From Methylobacterium sp. B4 (lineage in GTDB: Bacteria; Pseudomonadota; Alphaproteobacteria; Rhizobiales; Beijerinckiaceae): 64,000 nt of DNA. Where the stretch lies: assembly GCF_003201865.1 (NCBI RefSeq), contig NZ_QJJJ01000001.1, positions 372,001-436,000 of the forward strand. Direction: 5' to 3'. Shown piece by piece: positions 1-9,137 of the stretch. Positions within the stretch are counted from its first letter, which is position 1. Each line of letters begins with the position of its first letter. The position numbers and the translations under genes are program-made. The notes beneath the pieces were generated by a model that had not been told where the DNA came from, made no database searches, and was given only the letters and a program-made list of their open reading frames with translations.

Positions 1-2
1 CC

Positions 3-590
3 TGTCTGCGCGCCGGCACCGGGCGGCCACTCTTCGCGGGCGACAATCCGGTCGGCTTGAACCTCGCGGCGATGAGCCCGCACCGCGTCTTCCGAGCGCG
101 TCTGGGGCGCATCGAAGTCTATACGCCGATCCCCCGTGCCGGTCAGGCGAGACCTGCGGGGCCGCGCACGCTCGTCCTTCCGGCGATTCTGCGTGCCGGC
201 CGCACCCACGCGGCGACGACGCCGATCCCGGCCGGCTTCGTGCCCTGCGCGAGCCTCGACCCGCCGCATCCCGGTAAGGATCGGATGGGCCGCCGGACGG
301 CCTTCGATCCCGCCCGCCACGCGGCCTTCCAGGCCCTGCTCGATCGCTGGGGCGATCCTGGCCTTCTGGCCGTCAAGCGGGGAAGTGTCGGAATGCTGCC
401 GGAGGGCGTCTCGCCCCGGCACGCGCGTTCGGCTCGCCGCGCCGCCGCGTGCCAGGCCCACCTCCTTCACGAAGCCGGCCTTTCGCCTATCAGGGCTCAC
501 GAGGCCGTGCCGACTCGAGCGCTCCGCCGAAGCGTTGCCTCGGACGCGCAGCGTGAAACTGGCACCGCGACGGCCCCGGGACGAGCCTAG
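3..590 (+). CDS. Hypothetical protein, 5' end outside window
   Basis: The frame is open from the left edge and ends at TAG 588-590, so the start may lie outside; the first internal candidate start is at 57. I do not recognise the family. The translation has a plausible mixed segment (HRVFRARLGRIEVYTP) followed by Arg/Ala/Pro-rich sequence that could equally be non-coding GC-rich frame. It ends 4 bases before the stop of the convergent TonB receptor gene. No motif, signal peptide or membrane segment is obvious, so coding status is uncertain. Confidence 0.35.
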   Translation, partial: CLRAGTGRPLFAGDNPVGLNLAAMSPHRVFRARLGRIEVYTPIPRAGQARPAGPRTLVLPAILRAGRTHAATTPIPAGFVPCASLDPPHPGKDRMGRRTAFDPARHAAFQALLDRWGDPGLLAVKRGSVGMLPEGVSPRHARSARRAAACQAHLLHEAGLSPIRAHEAVPTRALRRSVASDAQRETGTATAPGRA

Positions 591-594
591 CTCC

Positions 595-2910
595 TCAGAA
601 CGACAGCTTCATCCCCGCCACGAAGGTCCGCGGAGGCCCGGCGAAGATCGAGCCTGTCGTGCCGGCGAGGACGGCGCGCCCGTTTTGTGCGCCGGTGGCG
701 GGGTCGATGGTGTTGGCGAGCGGATTGGCCGAACCGATCGTGGTTGCGTCGAAGACGTTGCGCATCTCGCCGTAGAGGTCGATGCGCCGGGCGTAGCCGT
801 TCGGAAGCAGCGCGGAATAGTGGATGTTGAGGTTCAGGATCGCGAAACCCGGCACCTTCAGGAAGTTCGCGTTGTCGAGGTAGGAGCCGTCCTGCGCCAC
901 GACCTCGGCGAAGCCGCCGAGCCCCGCTAGCGGCCCGGCCGGCACGTCGTAGCCGATCCGGGCGAGGAGCTGATGCGCGGGCACGCCGGGAATGCGGTTG
1001 CCCGCCCGGTCGAAGCGCGCGGTGAGGCTGCCGGCGCTGATCTGCTCGATGTAGTCGGTGTAGACCTGATTGTCGAAGGTGTAGGCGAGCTTGCCGCGCC
1101 AGCCCGGCGCGAAGGTCCAGTCGGCCCCGACCTCGATGCCGCGGTGCTCGGAGGCCGGCGCGTTGAAGCTGTAGCTCAAGAGGCCCGCCCCCGGCGACTG
1201 CGTGACCAGCTCGTTGCGGAAGAACTCGTAGAAGCCGGTGAGGCTGAGCTTGAGTCCCTCGAAGGGGATGAAGTCGGTACCGAGATCGAAGCCGAGATTC
1301 TCCTGCGTTTTCAGGTCGGCATTGTTGCCGGGAAGCCCGGCCGAGGTGACGAACAGGCTCGAGAAGCCGGGCGTGGAATAGCCCGTCGCGACCCGGCCGC
1401 GCAGGGCCCAGTCCGGAGTGGGCCGGTAGACCAGGGCGAGTTCCGGCGCGACGTTGAGGAAGCGGCGGTCGGTCTGTGCCAGCGTCCTGGTCGTGCCCGC
1501 GGCCGTGGTCGCGAAGGTGCGGTTGCGCCCCGTGATGCTCGTCTCTTCCGCACTGATTCCGGCGACCGCCGCCCAGTCCGGCGCCAGTTCGAGTTCGAGC
1601 CGCGCCCGGCCACCGAGATTGGCTTGCAGCGCGTCCTGCAGCCCGATCAGCGCGCCGAGCCTTGGGCCACCATAGGGGGCGCGGTTGTAGGTGGAGGCCA
1701 AGATGTCCACCGCGCTGTAGGCGAGCGCGACGGTGCCGATGGCGGGCAGGCCGAACAGCTCCCCGCGCCGGGTCAGGTCGGTCTGCACGAAGTACGAGGG
1801 CAGGCTGCCGCGGCCGGAGGTGGTGTAGAAGGGCTGGTTGTAGTTGCGCTCGTCGAAGCCGACCTGCACGCGCCACGCGGTCTGCGCATCGAAATCGTGC
1901 TCCCAGCGGCCCGCGACGATGGTGCGCCGGTCGTTGCGGCGGAAAGCGCCCTCGGCGGCGGTCACCGGCACGCGCGGTCCGAAAGCCCCGTTCGCCAGGA
2001 GCCCGAAGGTGGTGCAGCCCGGCGCCGCATCCGCCGCCGTGGCGCAGCCGCGCTGGTAGGGATTGATGCGGAACTGATCGAGCGAGGCGCGGGCCGGGAT
2101 GTTGGCGGTGATCTCGTTGTTGATCACCTTTAGGGTGAAGCGGTTGTCCGGGCTCGGCGTGTAGCTCGCGAGCAGGTTGATCGTCTGCGTGTCGTAGGAG
2201 GCGTGCTCCTGGTAGCCGTTTGCGCGCACGTCGCTGGCGAAGAGGCTGATCTCGAACGGGCCGCTCACCCCGCCGACGGTGAAGTAGTGGCTGAGATAGC
2301 CGTAGCTGCCGGCATCGACGCCGACCTCGTAGCCGTCGATCTCCCGGCCGGTGCGGGTGCGGAAGGCGAGCGCGCCGCCGGTGGCGTAGTTGCCGAACAG
2401 CGCCGATTGCGGTCCGCGGAACACGTCGATGCGGGCATAGGCCCGCGGATCGACCAGATCGAAGCGGGAGGCCCCGTCGGGCTGGGTGACGGGAAAGCCG
2501 TCCTCCAGCACCACCATGTTGCGCGTTACGCCGGTCGAGCGGGCGTTGTTGCCGCGGATCGAAATCACCACGTCGCGACCGCCGTTACCCTGGCGCAGGG
2601 TGACGCCGGGGCTGTCGAGCAGCACCGTGCCGATGCTCGTCGCCGGGCGGTTCGCGATCGTGCCCTCCCGCCCGACCGCCGTGACCACCTGCCCGACCGG
2701 ACGTTCGATGGCGGGAAGAGCGGCGCCGGGCGGGGCGGCGACGCCGAAGCCGGAGGCGCCGGATCCCGTTTTCGGGCGGGCGTCGCCTTCGCCGGTGACG
2801 GAGAGCTCTTCGAGGGTGACGGTCTCGCCCGCGGCCGGGACGGCAGCCAGGACCAGCGGGGGCACGGCGAGGAACCACGCGGCGCGGCGCGCACGAGTGT
2901 GGTGGGACAT
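595..2910 (-). CDS. TonB-dependent outer-membrane receptor
   Basis: A 771-residue outer-membrane transporter that takes up a metal chelate or similar ligand using TonB energy. It has a cleavable signal peptide (about residues 1-27, ending AVPAAG), a TonB-box-like stretch just after it (TLEELSVTG), and a plug domain with RGNNARSTGV and FRGPQSALFGNYATGG. The long beta-barrel ends in a terminal Phe, as is usual for barrel proteins. The start MSHHTRARR fits the signal peptide; the frame runs open further upstream but only as a shadow of the PepSY gene. It is the last gene of a leftward operon after DUF2946 and PepSY genes. Substrate is not determinable: an iron-siderophore or copper are both plausible. 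Confidence 0.93.
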   Translation of the reverse strand: MSHHTRARRAAWFLAVPPLVLAAVPAAGETVTLEELSVTGEGDARPKTGSGASGFGVAAPPGAALPAIERPVGQVVTAVGREGTIANRPATSIGTVLLDSPGVTLRQGNGGRDVVISIRGNNARSTGVTRNMVVLEDGFPVTQPDGASRFDLVDPRAYARIDVFRGPQSALFGNYATGGALAFRTRTGREIDGYEVGVDAGSYGYLSHYFTVGGVSGPFEISLFASDVRANGYQEHASYDTQTINLLASYTPSPDNRFTLKVINNEITANIPARASLDQFRINPYQRGCATAADAAPGCTTFGLLANGAFGPRVPVTAAEGAFRRNDRRTIVAGRWEHDFDAQTAWRVQVGFDERNYNQPFYTTSGRGSLPSYFVQTDLTRRGELFGLPAIGTVALAYSAVDILASTYNRAPYGGPRLGALIGLQDALQANLGGRARLELELAPDWAAVAGISAEETSITGRNRTFATTAAGTTRTLAQTDRRFLNVAPELALVYRPTPDWALRGRVATGYSTPGFSSLFVTSAGLPGNNADLKTQENLGFDLGTDFIPFEGLKLSLTGFYEFFRNELVTQSPGAGLLSYSFNAPASEHRGIEVGADWTFAPGWRGKLAYTFDNQVYTDYIEQISAGSLTARFDRAGNRIPGVPAHQLLARIGYDVPAGPLAGLGGFAEVVAQDGSYLDNANFLKVPGFAILNLNIHYSALLPNGYARRIDLYGEMRNVFDATTIGSANPLANTIDPATGAQNGRAVLAGTTGSIFAGPPRTFVAGMKLSF

Positions 2911-2972
2911 GGAACGGCTCGTGAGGCGTGAGATCGGAGCGCGCGGGCCGGCCGGCCCGCGAAGGCGAGGCG

Positions 2973-4340
2973 TCAGGCGCGCGCGGCGGCCCGCAGGGTC
3001 TGGGCGGCGAGATCGAGGCCGAGCAGGGCGAGGATCGCGAGGCCGGTCATCGGAAACAGGGCGCCGAGGCCGAGCATGAGCGCGGTCACGCCCGCGACGA
3101 TCCGCCGGTCCCGCGGCCAGGGCGGCGTGCCGAGGCCTCCGGCCGGGCGGCGCTTCCACCACATCACGGCGGCGCTCAGACAGAGCAGGATCGTGCCGAG
3201 GCAGAAGGCCAGCATCACGAGCTGGTTCGCCCGTCCCCAGTGCTCGCCCTTGTGGATGCCGATGCCGAACTGGATCGCCCGCGCCACCGGGCCGAGATCG
3301 GCGAAGCGCAGGTCGAGGATCGGCTGGCCGCTGTAGCGGTCGAGGGAGATCATGCGCTGGCGGGTGACGTCGCGGGGATAGGCAGAGGCGGCGAAAACGC
3401 CCGTCTCGCCCACCGGAAGGGCTAGCTCGAAGCCCGTGGGCATGCCCATTTCCCGCAGGGTCGCGACCGCTCGGTCGATGCCGATGGACGGGGCCTTCGC
3501 CGAACCGGATCGCGGCAGCGGCGCATCCGCGAGCGCCCAGCCCGCACTTTCCAACCGCTCGCCCATCCGCAGGGTGGAGACGGGCTTGCCGGCCCAGAGC
3601 GCGCTCGGTTGCCCGAGACCGGCCCGGTTCGACCACGCGCGCAACTCCTGCCCCCACCAGACCGACCAGGGAAGGCCGGTCAGGGCGAGGAAGAGCAGGC
3701 CGGCGCCCGCGAACAGCCCGGTCGCCGCGTGCAGGTCGCGCCACCAGACCCGGCGGCGCGGGGTCTCGCGCAAGGCCATGAGGCGAGTCGTTCGCCCCCG
3801 CGGCCACCAGAGATAAGCGCCCGTGACGACGAGGATGATCGCGAGACCGGCGACAATCTCGACGAGGGCGTTCGCCGCCGTGCCGAACAGGGTGAGGCTA
3901 TGCAGGCGCCGCACGATCCCCATCGGGTCACGCTCGGCGGAGACCCGGTCGAGCACGTCGCCCGTATAGGGGTTCAGGAAGACCAGCGTCCGGCGCGCGC
4001 CCTCGGTCAGGGTGACGAGGGCCGAGCCCGTGGGGCCGGCAGGCTCGGTGTAGGAGACCGGATCACCGCCGGGAACCGCCTGCATGGCGTTGAAGACGAG
4101 GCGATCCGGCTCGAGGGGAGCCCGCGCCGAGGGCGCCACGACGGCGCGATGGGCCAAGGCGTTCCGCTCGATCTCGCCCTTGAACAGGTAGATCGCCCCG
4201 GTGGCCGAGAGCAGGATCAGGAAGGGCAGGCAGATGAGGCCCGCATAGAAGTGCCAGCGCCAGACGGCGCGGTAGACCGCATCGCGCGAGGTGCGCGCGG
4301 CGGCCACGGCCGCAGGGCCGGCCGAAATCGAGAGACTCAT
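2973..4340 (-). CDS. PepSY-associated TM helix membrane protein
   Basis: A 455-residue inner-membrane protein of the PepSY-TM family, often found beside TonB-dependent receptors. The first helix (about residues 27-53) holds the family hallmark WRWHFYAGLICLPFLILL. Further helices lie near 175-200, 220-240, 380-400 and 415-440, with a periplasmic PepSY-containing region between. Known family members include ferric-siderophore reductase-like proteins, so a role in releasing metal after uptake is likely but inferred. It lies 62 bases upstream of the receptor gene and 38 bases downstream of the DUF2946 gene, same strand. Confidence 0.88.
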   Translation of the reverse strand: MSLSISAGPAAVAAARTSRDAVYRAVWRWHFYAGLICLPFLILLSATGAIYLFKGEIERNALAHRAVVAPSARAPLEPDRLVFNAMQAVPGGDPVSYTEPAGPTGSALVTLTEGARRTLVFLNPYTGDVLDRVSAERDPMGIVRRLHSLTLFGTAANALVEIVAGLAIILVVTGAYLWWPRGRTTRLMALRETPRRRVWWRDLHAATGLFAGAGLLFLALTGLPWSVWWGQELRAWSNRAGLGQPSALWAGKPVSTLRMGERLESAGWALADAPLPRSGSAKAPSIGIDRAVATLREMGMPTGFELALPVGETGVFAASAYPRDVTRQRMISLDRYSGQPILDLRFADLGPVARAIQFGIGIHKGEHWGRANQLVMLAFCLGTILLCLSAAVMWWKRRPAGGLGTPPWPRDRRIVAGVTALMLGLGALFPMTGLAILALLGLDLAAQTLRAAARA

Positions 4341-4378
4341 GCAATGGAGGTCCGCGTCCGAGGGATCGGTTGATCGAC

Positions 4379-4747
4379 TCAGACGGCGGGCGGACCTCGG
4401 GGACCGAATCCCTGGTCCGGGGGCGCGCGGGCCTGCACCGCCTCGGCGGTGCGCCAGAGCAAGGGGGTCGCGCGCGGCGGCCGAGCCGCTGGAGTGGAGA
4501 CCGCGGGGACAGGCGCGTGATGGTCCAGGGCCTGGATCTGGGTGCAGCAGGCGGCGTGCGCGCAGGCGCGGCCGTCCTCGTCGGGCGCATCCGGGACGCC
4601 GTGCTCGGCGCAGATCACCCCGCCCACGACACGCGGCGGGGCCGGCGCGAAGGCGGTGAGGAAGGCCTGGAGCACGAGCGCGTAGAGCGCGATCACACCG
4701 ATGATCGCGCGGCCGTGCACAGTTCGATGCGGGCGCTCGCGCAGCAT
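4379..4747 (-). CDS. DUF2946-type small membrane protein
   Basis: A 122-residue protein with one N-terminal hydrophobic segment (GRAIIGVIALYALVLQAFL) followed by a Cys/His cluster (ICAEHG, CAHAACCTQ). This layout matches DUF2946 proteins, which are often encoded beside metal-responsive TonB receptors. I chose the ATG at 4745-4747, which puts the hydrophobic segment near the N-terminus; an upstream in-frame start would add 25 poorly structured residues. It is the first gene of the DUF2946-PepSY-TonB operon. The Cys/His cluster suggests metal binding (inference). Confidence 0.7.
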   Translation of the reverse strand: MLRERPHRTVHGRAIIGVIALYALVLQAFLTAFAPAPPRVVGGVICAEHGVPDAPDEDGRACAHAACCTQIQALDHHAPVPAVSTPAARPPRATPLLWRTAEAVQARAPPDQGFGPRGPPAV

Positions 4748-4845
4748 GGCTTCGGCGCTTACGGGTTGAGGCGGCGCGCGGTCAATGCCCCATCCCGCGC
4801 TCGATGCAGTCGCGAGGATCACCCGGCGGCGCCCGCGAGGAAAGA

Positions 4846-5277
4846 TCAGGCCGGCATGCCGGCGGGCTCGAACAGGAAATCGTCGACGGAAGGGATGGTC
4901 ACGGCCAGGCTCGCGCCGTAGCCGGCCTTCGAGAGGCGCCAGGGCCGCTCGGAACGGGCGCGGATCGCCTCGGAGGGGCGCAGGCGGCGCAGGGATCCGT
5001 CCTCACCCATCTCCTCGATCGTCAGGAAGCCATAGACCTGAAGGCGCGAGGCGATCAGCTTGGTCTCGCGGTCGCCCGCCGGGACCCGCAGGCTGCCGGT
5101 GGCGTAGACCGCATCCATCAGGCTGCGCTGGTCGGCCCGCGCCCGGCTGCGCGGGGCCGGCACCGGCCCGAATCCGCCGTTGAGGGCACCCTGCCCCGGC
5201 ACCGACGGCCGGCGGAAGGGGATGACGTTGTCCGTTCCCGGAACGCTACGCATACACAGCACCTTACGTATCGCCAA
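4846..5277 (-). CDS. Hypothetical protein
   Basis: A 143-residue protein of unknown function. The C-terminal half looks like real protein (ASRLQVYGFLTIEEMGEDG, PSVDDFLFEPAGMPA), while the first 50 residues are low-complexity and basic. An alternative start at Met9 (base 5253) is possible. No signal peptide or membrane segment is seen. It is separated by about 100 bases from the DUF2946 operon and is not obviously part of it. Confidence 0.6.
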   Translation of the reverse strand: MAIRKVLCMRSVPGTDNVIPFRRPSVPGQGALNGGFGPVPAPRSRARADQRSLMDAVYATGSLRVPAGDRETKLIASRLQVYGFLTIEEMGEDGSLRRLRPSEAIRARSERPWRLSKAGYGASLAVTIPSVDDFLFEPAGMPA

Positions 5278-5424
5278 AAGCTCCCGGACCGGTGCGCTCT
5301 CAAGGCGCCGTCCCGGTCGATGCGAAGCTTTCGACGATCCCGATTAATGCCGGCTTAGCCATACCCGGCCGGAGGCGGGAAAAGGCGTCCCGAAACGGGC
5401 CGCCCTTCCGTGCGCCGGTCTGGT

Positions 5425-6084
5425 TCAGGCGAGAGCGACCTTGAACGCCCCTTCGGTCTTGGCGCGGATCTCGTCCTCGGTGACGCCGTCGGCAAGTTCG
5501 ACCAGCGTCATGCCGCCCTCGCCCTTCTTGTCGATGGTGAAGACGCCGAGATCGGTGATGACCATGTCGACCACGGCGGTGCCGGTCAGGGGCAGGTCGC
5601 AGGATTTCAGGAGCTTGGGCGCCTCGGAGCCGTCCTTGCCCTTGGCGACGTGCTCCATCACCACGACGACCTTCTTCACGCCGGCCACGAGGTCCATCGC
5701 CCCGCCCATTCCCTTCACCATCTTGCCGGGGATCATCCAGTTGGCGAGGTCGCCGTTCTGCGCGACCTGCATCGCGCCGAGGATCGACAGGTCGATATGC
5801 CCGCCCCGGATCATTCCGAAGGAATCGGCCGAGGAGAAGTAGCTCGTGGTCGGCAGCGCGGTGATGGTCTGCTTGCCGGCGTTGATGAGGTCGGGGTCCT
5901 CCTCGCCTTCGTAGGGGAAGGGCCCCATGCCGAGCATGCCGTTCTCGGATTGCAGCTGCACCGACATGCCTTCGGGAATGTAGTTCGACACCAGCGTCGG
6001 GATGCCGATGCCGAGATTCACGTAGAAGCCGTCCTCCAGCTCCCGGGCGGCGCGCTCCGCCATCTGCTCACGGGTCCAGGCCAT
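5425..6084 (-). CDS. scoB: 3-oxoacid CoA-transferase subunit B
   Basis: The beta subunit (219 residues) of succinyl-CoA:3-ketoacid CoA-transferase, which moves CoA from succinyl-CoA to acetoacetate so that ketone bodies can be used. The catalytic glutamate lies in SENGMLGMG (Glu about 47), and LGIGIPTLV and GGAMDLVAG are typical of the family. It is transcribed leftward after scoA, with a 103-base gap containing an inverted repeat (6101-6127), so a two-gene operon is likely. Confidence 0.95.
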   Translation of the reverse strand: MAWTREQMAERAARELEDGFYVNLGIGIPTLVSNYIPEGMSVQLQSENGMLGMGPFPYEGEEDPDLINAGKQTITALPTTSYFSSADSFGMIRGGHIDLSILGAMQVAQNGDLANWMIPGKMVKGMGGAMDLVAGVKKVVVVMEHVAKGKDGSEAPKLLKSCDLPLTGTAVVDMVITDLGVFTIDKKGEGGMTLVELADGVTEDEIRAKTEGAFKVALA

Positions 6085-6100
6085 TGTCTCTTCCTCGTTT

Positions 6101-6127
6101 GGCGCATCGTCGGAGCGACGATGCGCC
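6101..6127. repeat. Inverted repeat between scoA and scoB
   Basis: An 11-bp perfect stem (6101-6111 with 6117-6127) and a 5-base loop. There is no T tract, so it is not a classical terminator; it may protect or process the scoAB transcript. Confidence 0.5.
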
Positions 6128-6187
6128 GTCCGCCGCAGGGGCGGCGACGCGCCGTCGCGCTCGCGGCCTCGCGGCCGGCTGTTCGGA

Positions 6188-6925
6188 TCAGATCTGGCCG
6201 CCGCCGGCCGCCGCGGCTTCCGGCTGCTTGCGCTGGCGCACGGTACGCTGCTCGATGCGCTTCTCGCGCGCCGGCACGTGGATCATGCGGCCGATGAAGA
6301 TGCCCGGGGTGTGGATGTGGTCGGCGTCGATCTCGCCCGGCTGCACGAGGTGCTCGACCTGGGCGACCGTGACCTCGGCGGCCGTGGCCATCATCGGATT
6401 GAAGTTGCGGGCCGTCTTCCGGTAGACGAGGTTGCCCTCGGTATCGCCCTTCCAGGCGTGGACGATGGCCAGATCCGCGAACAGCCCGCGCTCCATCACG
6501 TAACTCTCGCCGTCGAACTCGCGCACTTCCTTGCCCTCGGCGACCTTGGTGCCGACGCCGGTCTTGGTAAAGAAGGCCGGGATGCCCGCGCCGCCCGCGC
6601 GGATGCGCTCGGCCAGCGTCCCTTGCGGGTTGAACTCGATCTCCAGCTCGCCGCCGAGATACTGTCGGGCGAACTCCTTGTTCTCGCCGACATAGGACGA
6701 GATCATCCTGGCGACTTGGCGGGTATCGAGCAGCTTGCCGAGACCGACGCCGTCGATGCCTGCATTGTTGGAGATGACCGTCAGGCCCTTGACGCCCGAG
6801 GCCCGGATGGCATCGATCAGCTCGTCCGGGATGCCGCACAGACCGAAGCCGCCGGCCATGATCGTCATGCCGTCGCGCAGGAGTCCGGCCAGCGCCGCCG
6901 TCGGATCCGGATAGACTTTCTTCAT
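6188..6925 (-). CDS. scoA: 3-oxoacid CoA-transferase subunit A
   Basis: The alpha subunit (245 residues) of 3-oxoacid CoA-transferase, partner of ScoB. The family motif GGFGLCGIP is near residue 24, followed by LTVISNNAG and later [10 protein letters not shown] chose the ATG at 6923-6925 because it is preceded by a purine-rich GAGGGAGGGACGG; the frame is open further upstream but that part does not resemble the family. It is divergent from the AsmA-like gene across a 308-base intergenic region. Confidence 0.95.
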   Translation of the reverse strand: MKKVYPDPTAALAGLLRDGMTIMAGGFGLCGIPDELIDAIRASGVKGLTVISNNAGIDGVGLGKLLDTRQVARMISSYVGENKEFARQYLGGELEIEFNPQGTLAERIRAGGAGIPAFFTKTGVGTKVAEGKEVREFDGESYVMERGLFADLAIVHAWKGDTEGNLVYRKTARNFNPMMATAAEVTVAQVEHLVQPGEIDADHIHTPGIFIGRMIHVPAREKRIEQRTVRQRKQPEAAAAGGGQI

Positions 6926-7233
6926 CGAAACCGTCCCTCCCTCGTCGTCGTTCGCTCCCGGGCACGGCCGTGACTCGGCGGCGGGTTCACCTGCTCTCGA
7001 CGATGCCCGGGTGTGCAACGCGGTAGGGCGTTCGTCAAACCGCGGACGCATTTGTGCGCGATGCAAAAGTCCCGCGCCGTTACAGGTGCCGGTCACTCTC
7101 GCGGTTCGACGAGGCGGAAGCCGAGGATGGGCCGGTCGTCGGCCGTTCGGTCGCGGGACAGGGAGTTCGCAACCGGCTAAGCATCGGTTCTCGGCGGAAC
7201 GCCGCCCCGGTCGCCTCGTCCTCACGGAGTGAA
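6926..7233. other. Divergent intergenic region scoA / asmA-like
   Basis: A 308-base spacer between two divergent genes, so it should hold both promoters. I see a short palindrome (CACGGCCGTG near 6963-6972), but no sigma-EcfG motif, no clear operator and no ORF worth calling. Confidence 0.4.
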
Positions 7234-9120
7234 ATGTCGCTGCGCCGCACCCTTCCCGCCCTCGGCTTCGGGCTGGTCGCTGCCGGACTGGTCGCCGCCT
7301 GCCTGCCCTGGTCGGTCGAGGCGCCCGGCGTGTCCCGGTTCGTCAGCCGGGGATTGCAGCAGGGCTGGGGCGTGGCCCTCACCGCCAGGGGGCGCACGGA
7401 GATCGTTCTGCTCCCGGTCCCTCGGGTGGTGTTCGAGGATATCCGCCTGAACGAGGGCGACGAGGCCGGCCCAATCCTCGCTGCCGGTGGCAGCCTCTCG
7501 CTCCAGCTCGACCTTCCCGCCCTGATCACGGGCCGCGTGGAGGTCGACTCGCTCAGTCTCCACGGCGCCGAGGTGCACCTGCCGCAGCAAGCCGGCGATA
7601 CGCGCTGGGCCGGCGCGACCGAGCGCCTGATGCACAGCATCGCCGACGAGTCGAACGAGCATCCCCGGCGCATCATCCTGGCCCGCGCGACGGTGACGGG
7701 CCGCGACCCCCGCGACGGAGCGCTCCGGAGCGCCCGCGATGTCAACCTGACGCTGTCCTGGCCGGCCTGGAGCGAGAGTCTCGCCCTGGCAGGCTCCCTG
7801 CGCTGGAACGACCAGACCGTCCAACTCACCCTCACGGACCTGCGCCCGCACGCGCTCCTGTCCGGTGAAACGAGTCCGTTCGTGGCCTCCCTTGCTTGGC
7901 CGTCCGGATCGCTTAGCGCGGAGGGCGGCGGCAGCCTGCGGGAGGGCTTCAAGGCCTCGGGCAGCGGCATCCTTCAGACCCGGTCCCTGCCGGGCACCCT
8001 GGCCCTGACTGGCGGCGATCTCGCCCTCTCCCCCTTCGTGCAGGATCTCTCGGTCGAAGGCAGCTTCGAGGCCGCCGCGGGCCAGATCCAGTTCCCGAAC
8101 GTCACGGTCCGCACCGGCGGCAACATCCTGGAGGGGGCGGGCTCGGCCAGTTTCGGGCCGCGGCGCAACGCGGTGCAGGCGACGCTCGCCGCCGACAACC
8201 TCAACCTCTCGCCCCTGCTGGCCGACCTCCTGAGCCTGACCGGCCTGGACGAGGCCCCCGACGCGGCCTGGCGGCGCCGGCCTCTCGATCTGCGCCCGCT
8301 GACGGGGGGCGACCTCGATCTGCGGATCTCCGCCGGCAGCGCCCGGATTGGCCCGGTTCAGATGAGCGACCTCGCCTCGAGCGTGCTCGTGCGCGAGGAC
8401 GGGATCGAGGCCTCACTCGGCCGCGCGACCGTACAGGGCGGCGTGATCAAGGGACGCGCCATCTTCTCCAGCGCCGAGGGAGACCCGACGCTGACCCGCG
8501 TGAAGGCGCAGGGCAGCTTCGACCGGCTCGACCTCGGCGCCTTGCTGACCGATCTCGGCCAGGATCGCTGGATGCTCGGTGCGAGCCAGGGCAGCCTCGC
8601 GGTGGAGGGGGCAGGCCGCGACACGGAAGGGATGATCCGCGCCCTGACCGGCCGCCTCGCCTTGGCCAGCGCCGACGGCGCGCTCAGCGGGCTCGACCTC
8701 GCCGACGTGGTGCAGCGCAGAAGCGCTCCGGCGCCGGGCTCCCTCGCCCGCCGCAACGGCCGCACCTCTTTCGAGAAGGCTGCGATCTCGGTCCTGTTCG
8801 CCGACGGCGTCGGCGAAATCGTCGAGGGCGCGCTGACCGCCCGCGGCGTCCGGGCCTCACTCAGCGGTCGGATCGGCCTGATCGACCGCCGGCTCCAGGC
8901 CCGGGCCGAGTTGCGGCCGCCGACGCCGGCTTCCGGCGACGGCACGGTGCATCCTGCCACCCTGTTCGAGATCACCGGTCCCTGGACGTCGCTCAGCGTG
9001 CGCGGCGGCGCGGACGAGGCCGCGCCGACGAATGCCGGCGACGCGTTCCAGCGCCCGGGCGCCGACCTTCCCCTCGGAATTCGCGCCTACGTCCCCGCCA
9101 ACACGTCCGAGACGCCCTAG
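7234..9120 (+). CDS. AsmA family protein
   Basis: A 628-residue envelope protein with one N-terminal membrane anchor (LPALGFGLVAAGLVAACLPW). A long beta-rich region follows, with the repeating 'V...G.I.G.A' pattern of AsmA proteins and an AsmA C-terminal-like region (about residues 450-600). AsmA-like proteins are thought to bridge the periplasm and move lipids to the outer membrane (established for relatives, inferred here). I chose the ATG at 7234 because GGAG lies just upstream and the anchor then begins at once; the frame is open 60 codons further up without support. It is followed by the convergent carboxypeptidase gene. Confidence 0.85.
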   Translation: MSLRRTLPALGFGLVAAGLVAACLPWSVEAPGVSRFVSRGLQQGWGVALTARGRTEIVLLPVPRVVFEDIRLNEGDEAGPILAAGGSLSLQLDLPALITGRVEVDSLSLHGAEVHLPQQAGDTRWAGATERLMHSIADESNEHPRRIILARATVTGRDPRDGALRSARDVNLTLSWPAWSESLALAGSLRWNDQTVQLTLTDLRPHALLSGETSPFVASLAWPSGSLSAEGGGSLREGFKASGSGILQTRSLPGTLALTGGDLALSPFVQDLSVEGSFEAAAGQIQFPNVTVRTGGNILEGAGSASFGPRRNAVQATLAADNLNLSPLLADLLSLTGLDEAPDAAWRRRPLDLRPLTGGDLDLRISAGSARIGPVQMSDLASSVLVREDGIEASLGRATVQGGVIKGRAIFSSAEGDPTLTRVKAQGSFDRLDLGALLTDLGQDRWMLGASQGSLAVEGAGRDTEGMIRALTGRLALASADGALSGLDLADVVQRRSAPAPGSLARRNGRTSFEKAAISVLFADGVGEIVEGALTARGVRASLSGRIGLIDRRLQARAELRPPTPASGDGTVHPATLFEITGPWTSLSVRGGADEAAPTNAGDAFQRPGADLPLGIRAYVPANTSETP

Positions 9121-9137
9121 CGGAGGCCGGTCCCGCC

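Noticed and set aside
2911..3807. The TonB receptor frame stays open 299 codons upstream of its start
   Set aside because: The upstream part is a shadow of the PepSY gene in another frame on the same strand. A clear signal peptide starts at MSHHTRARR (2910).
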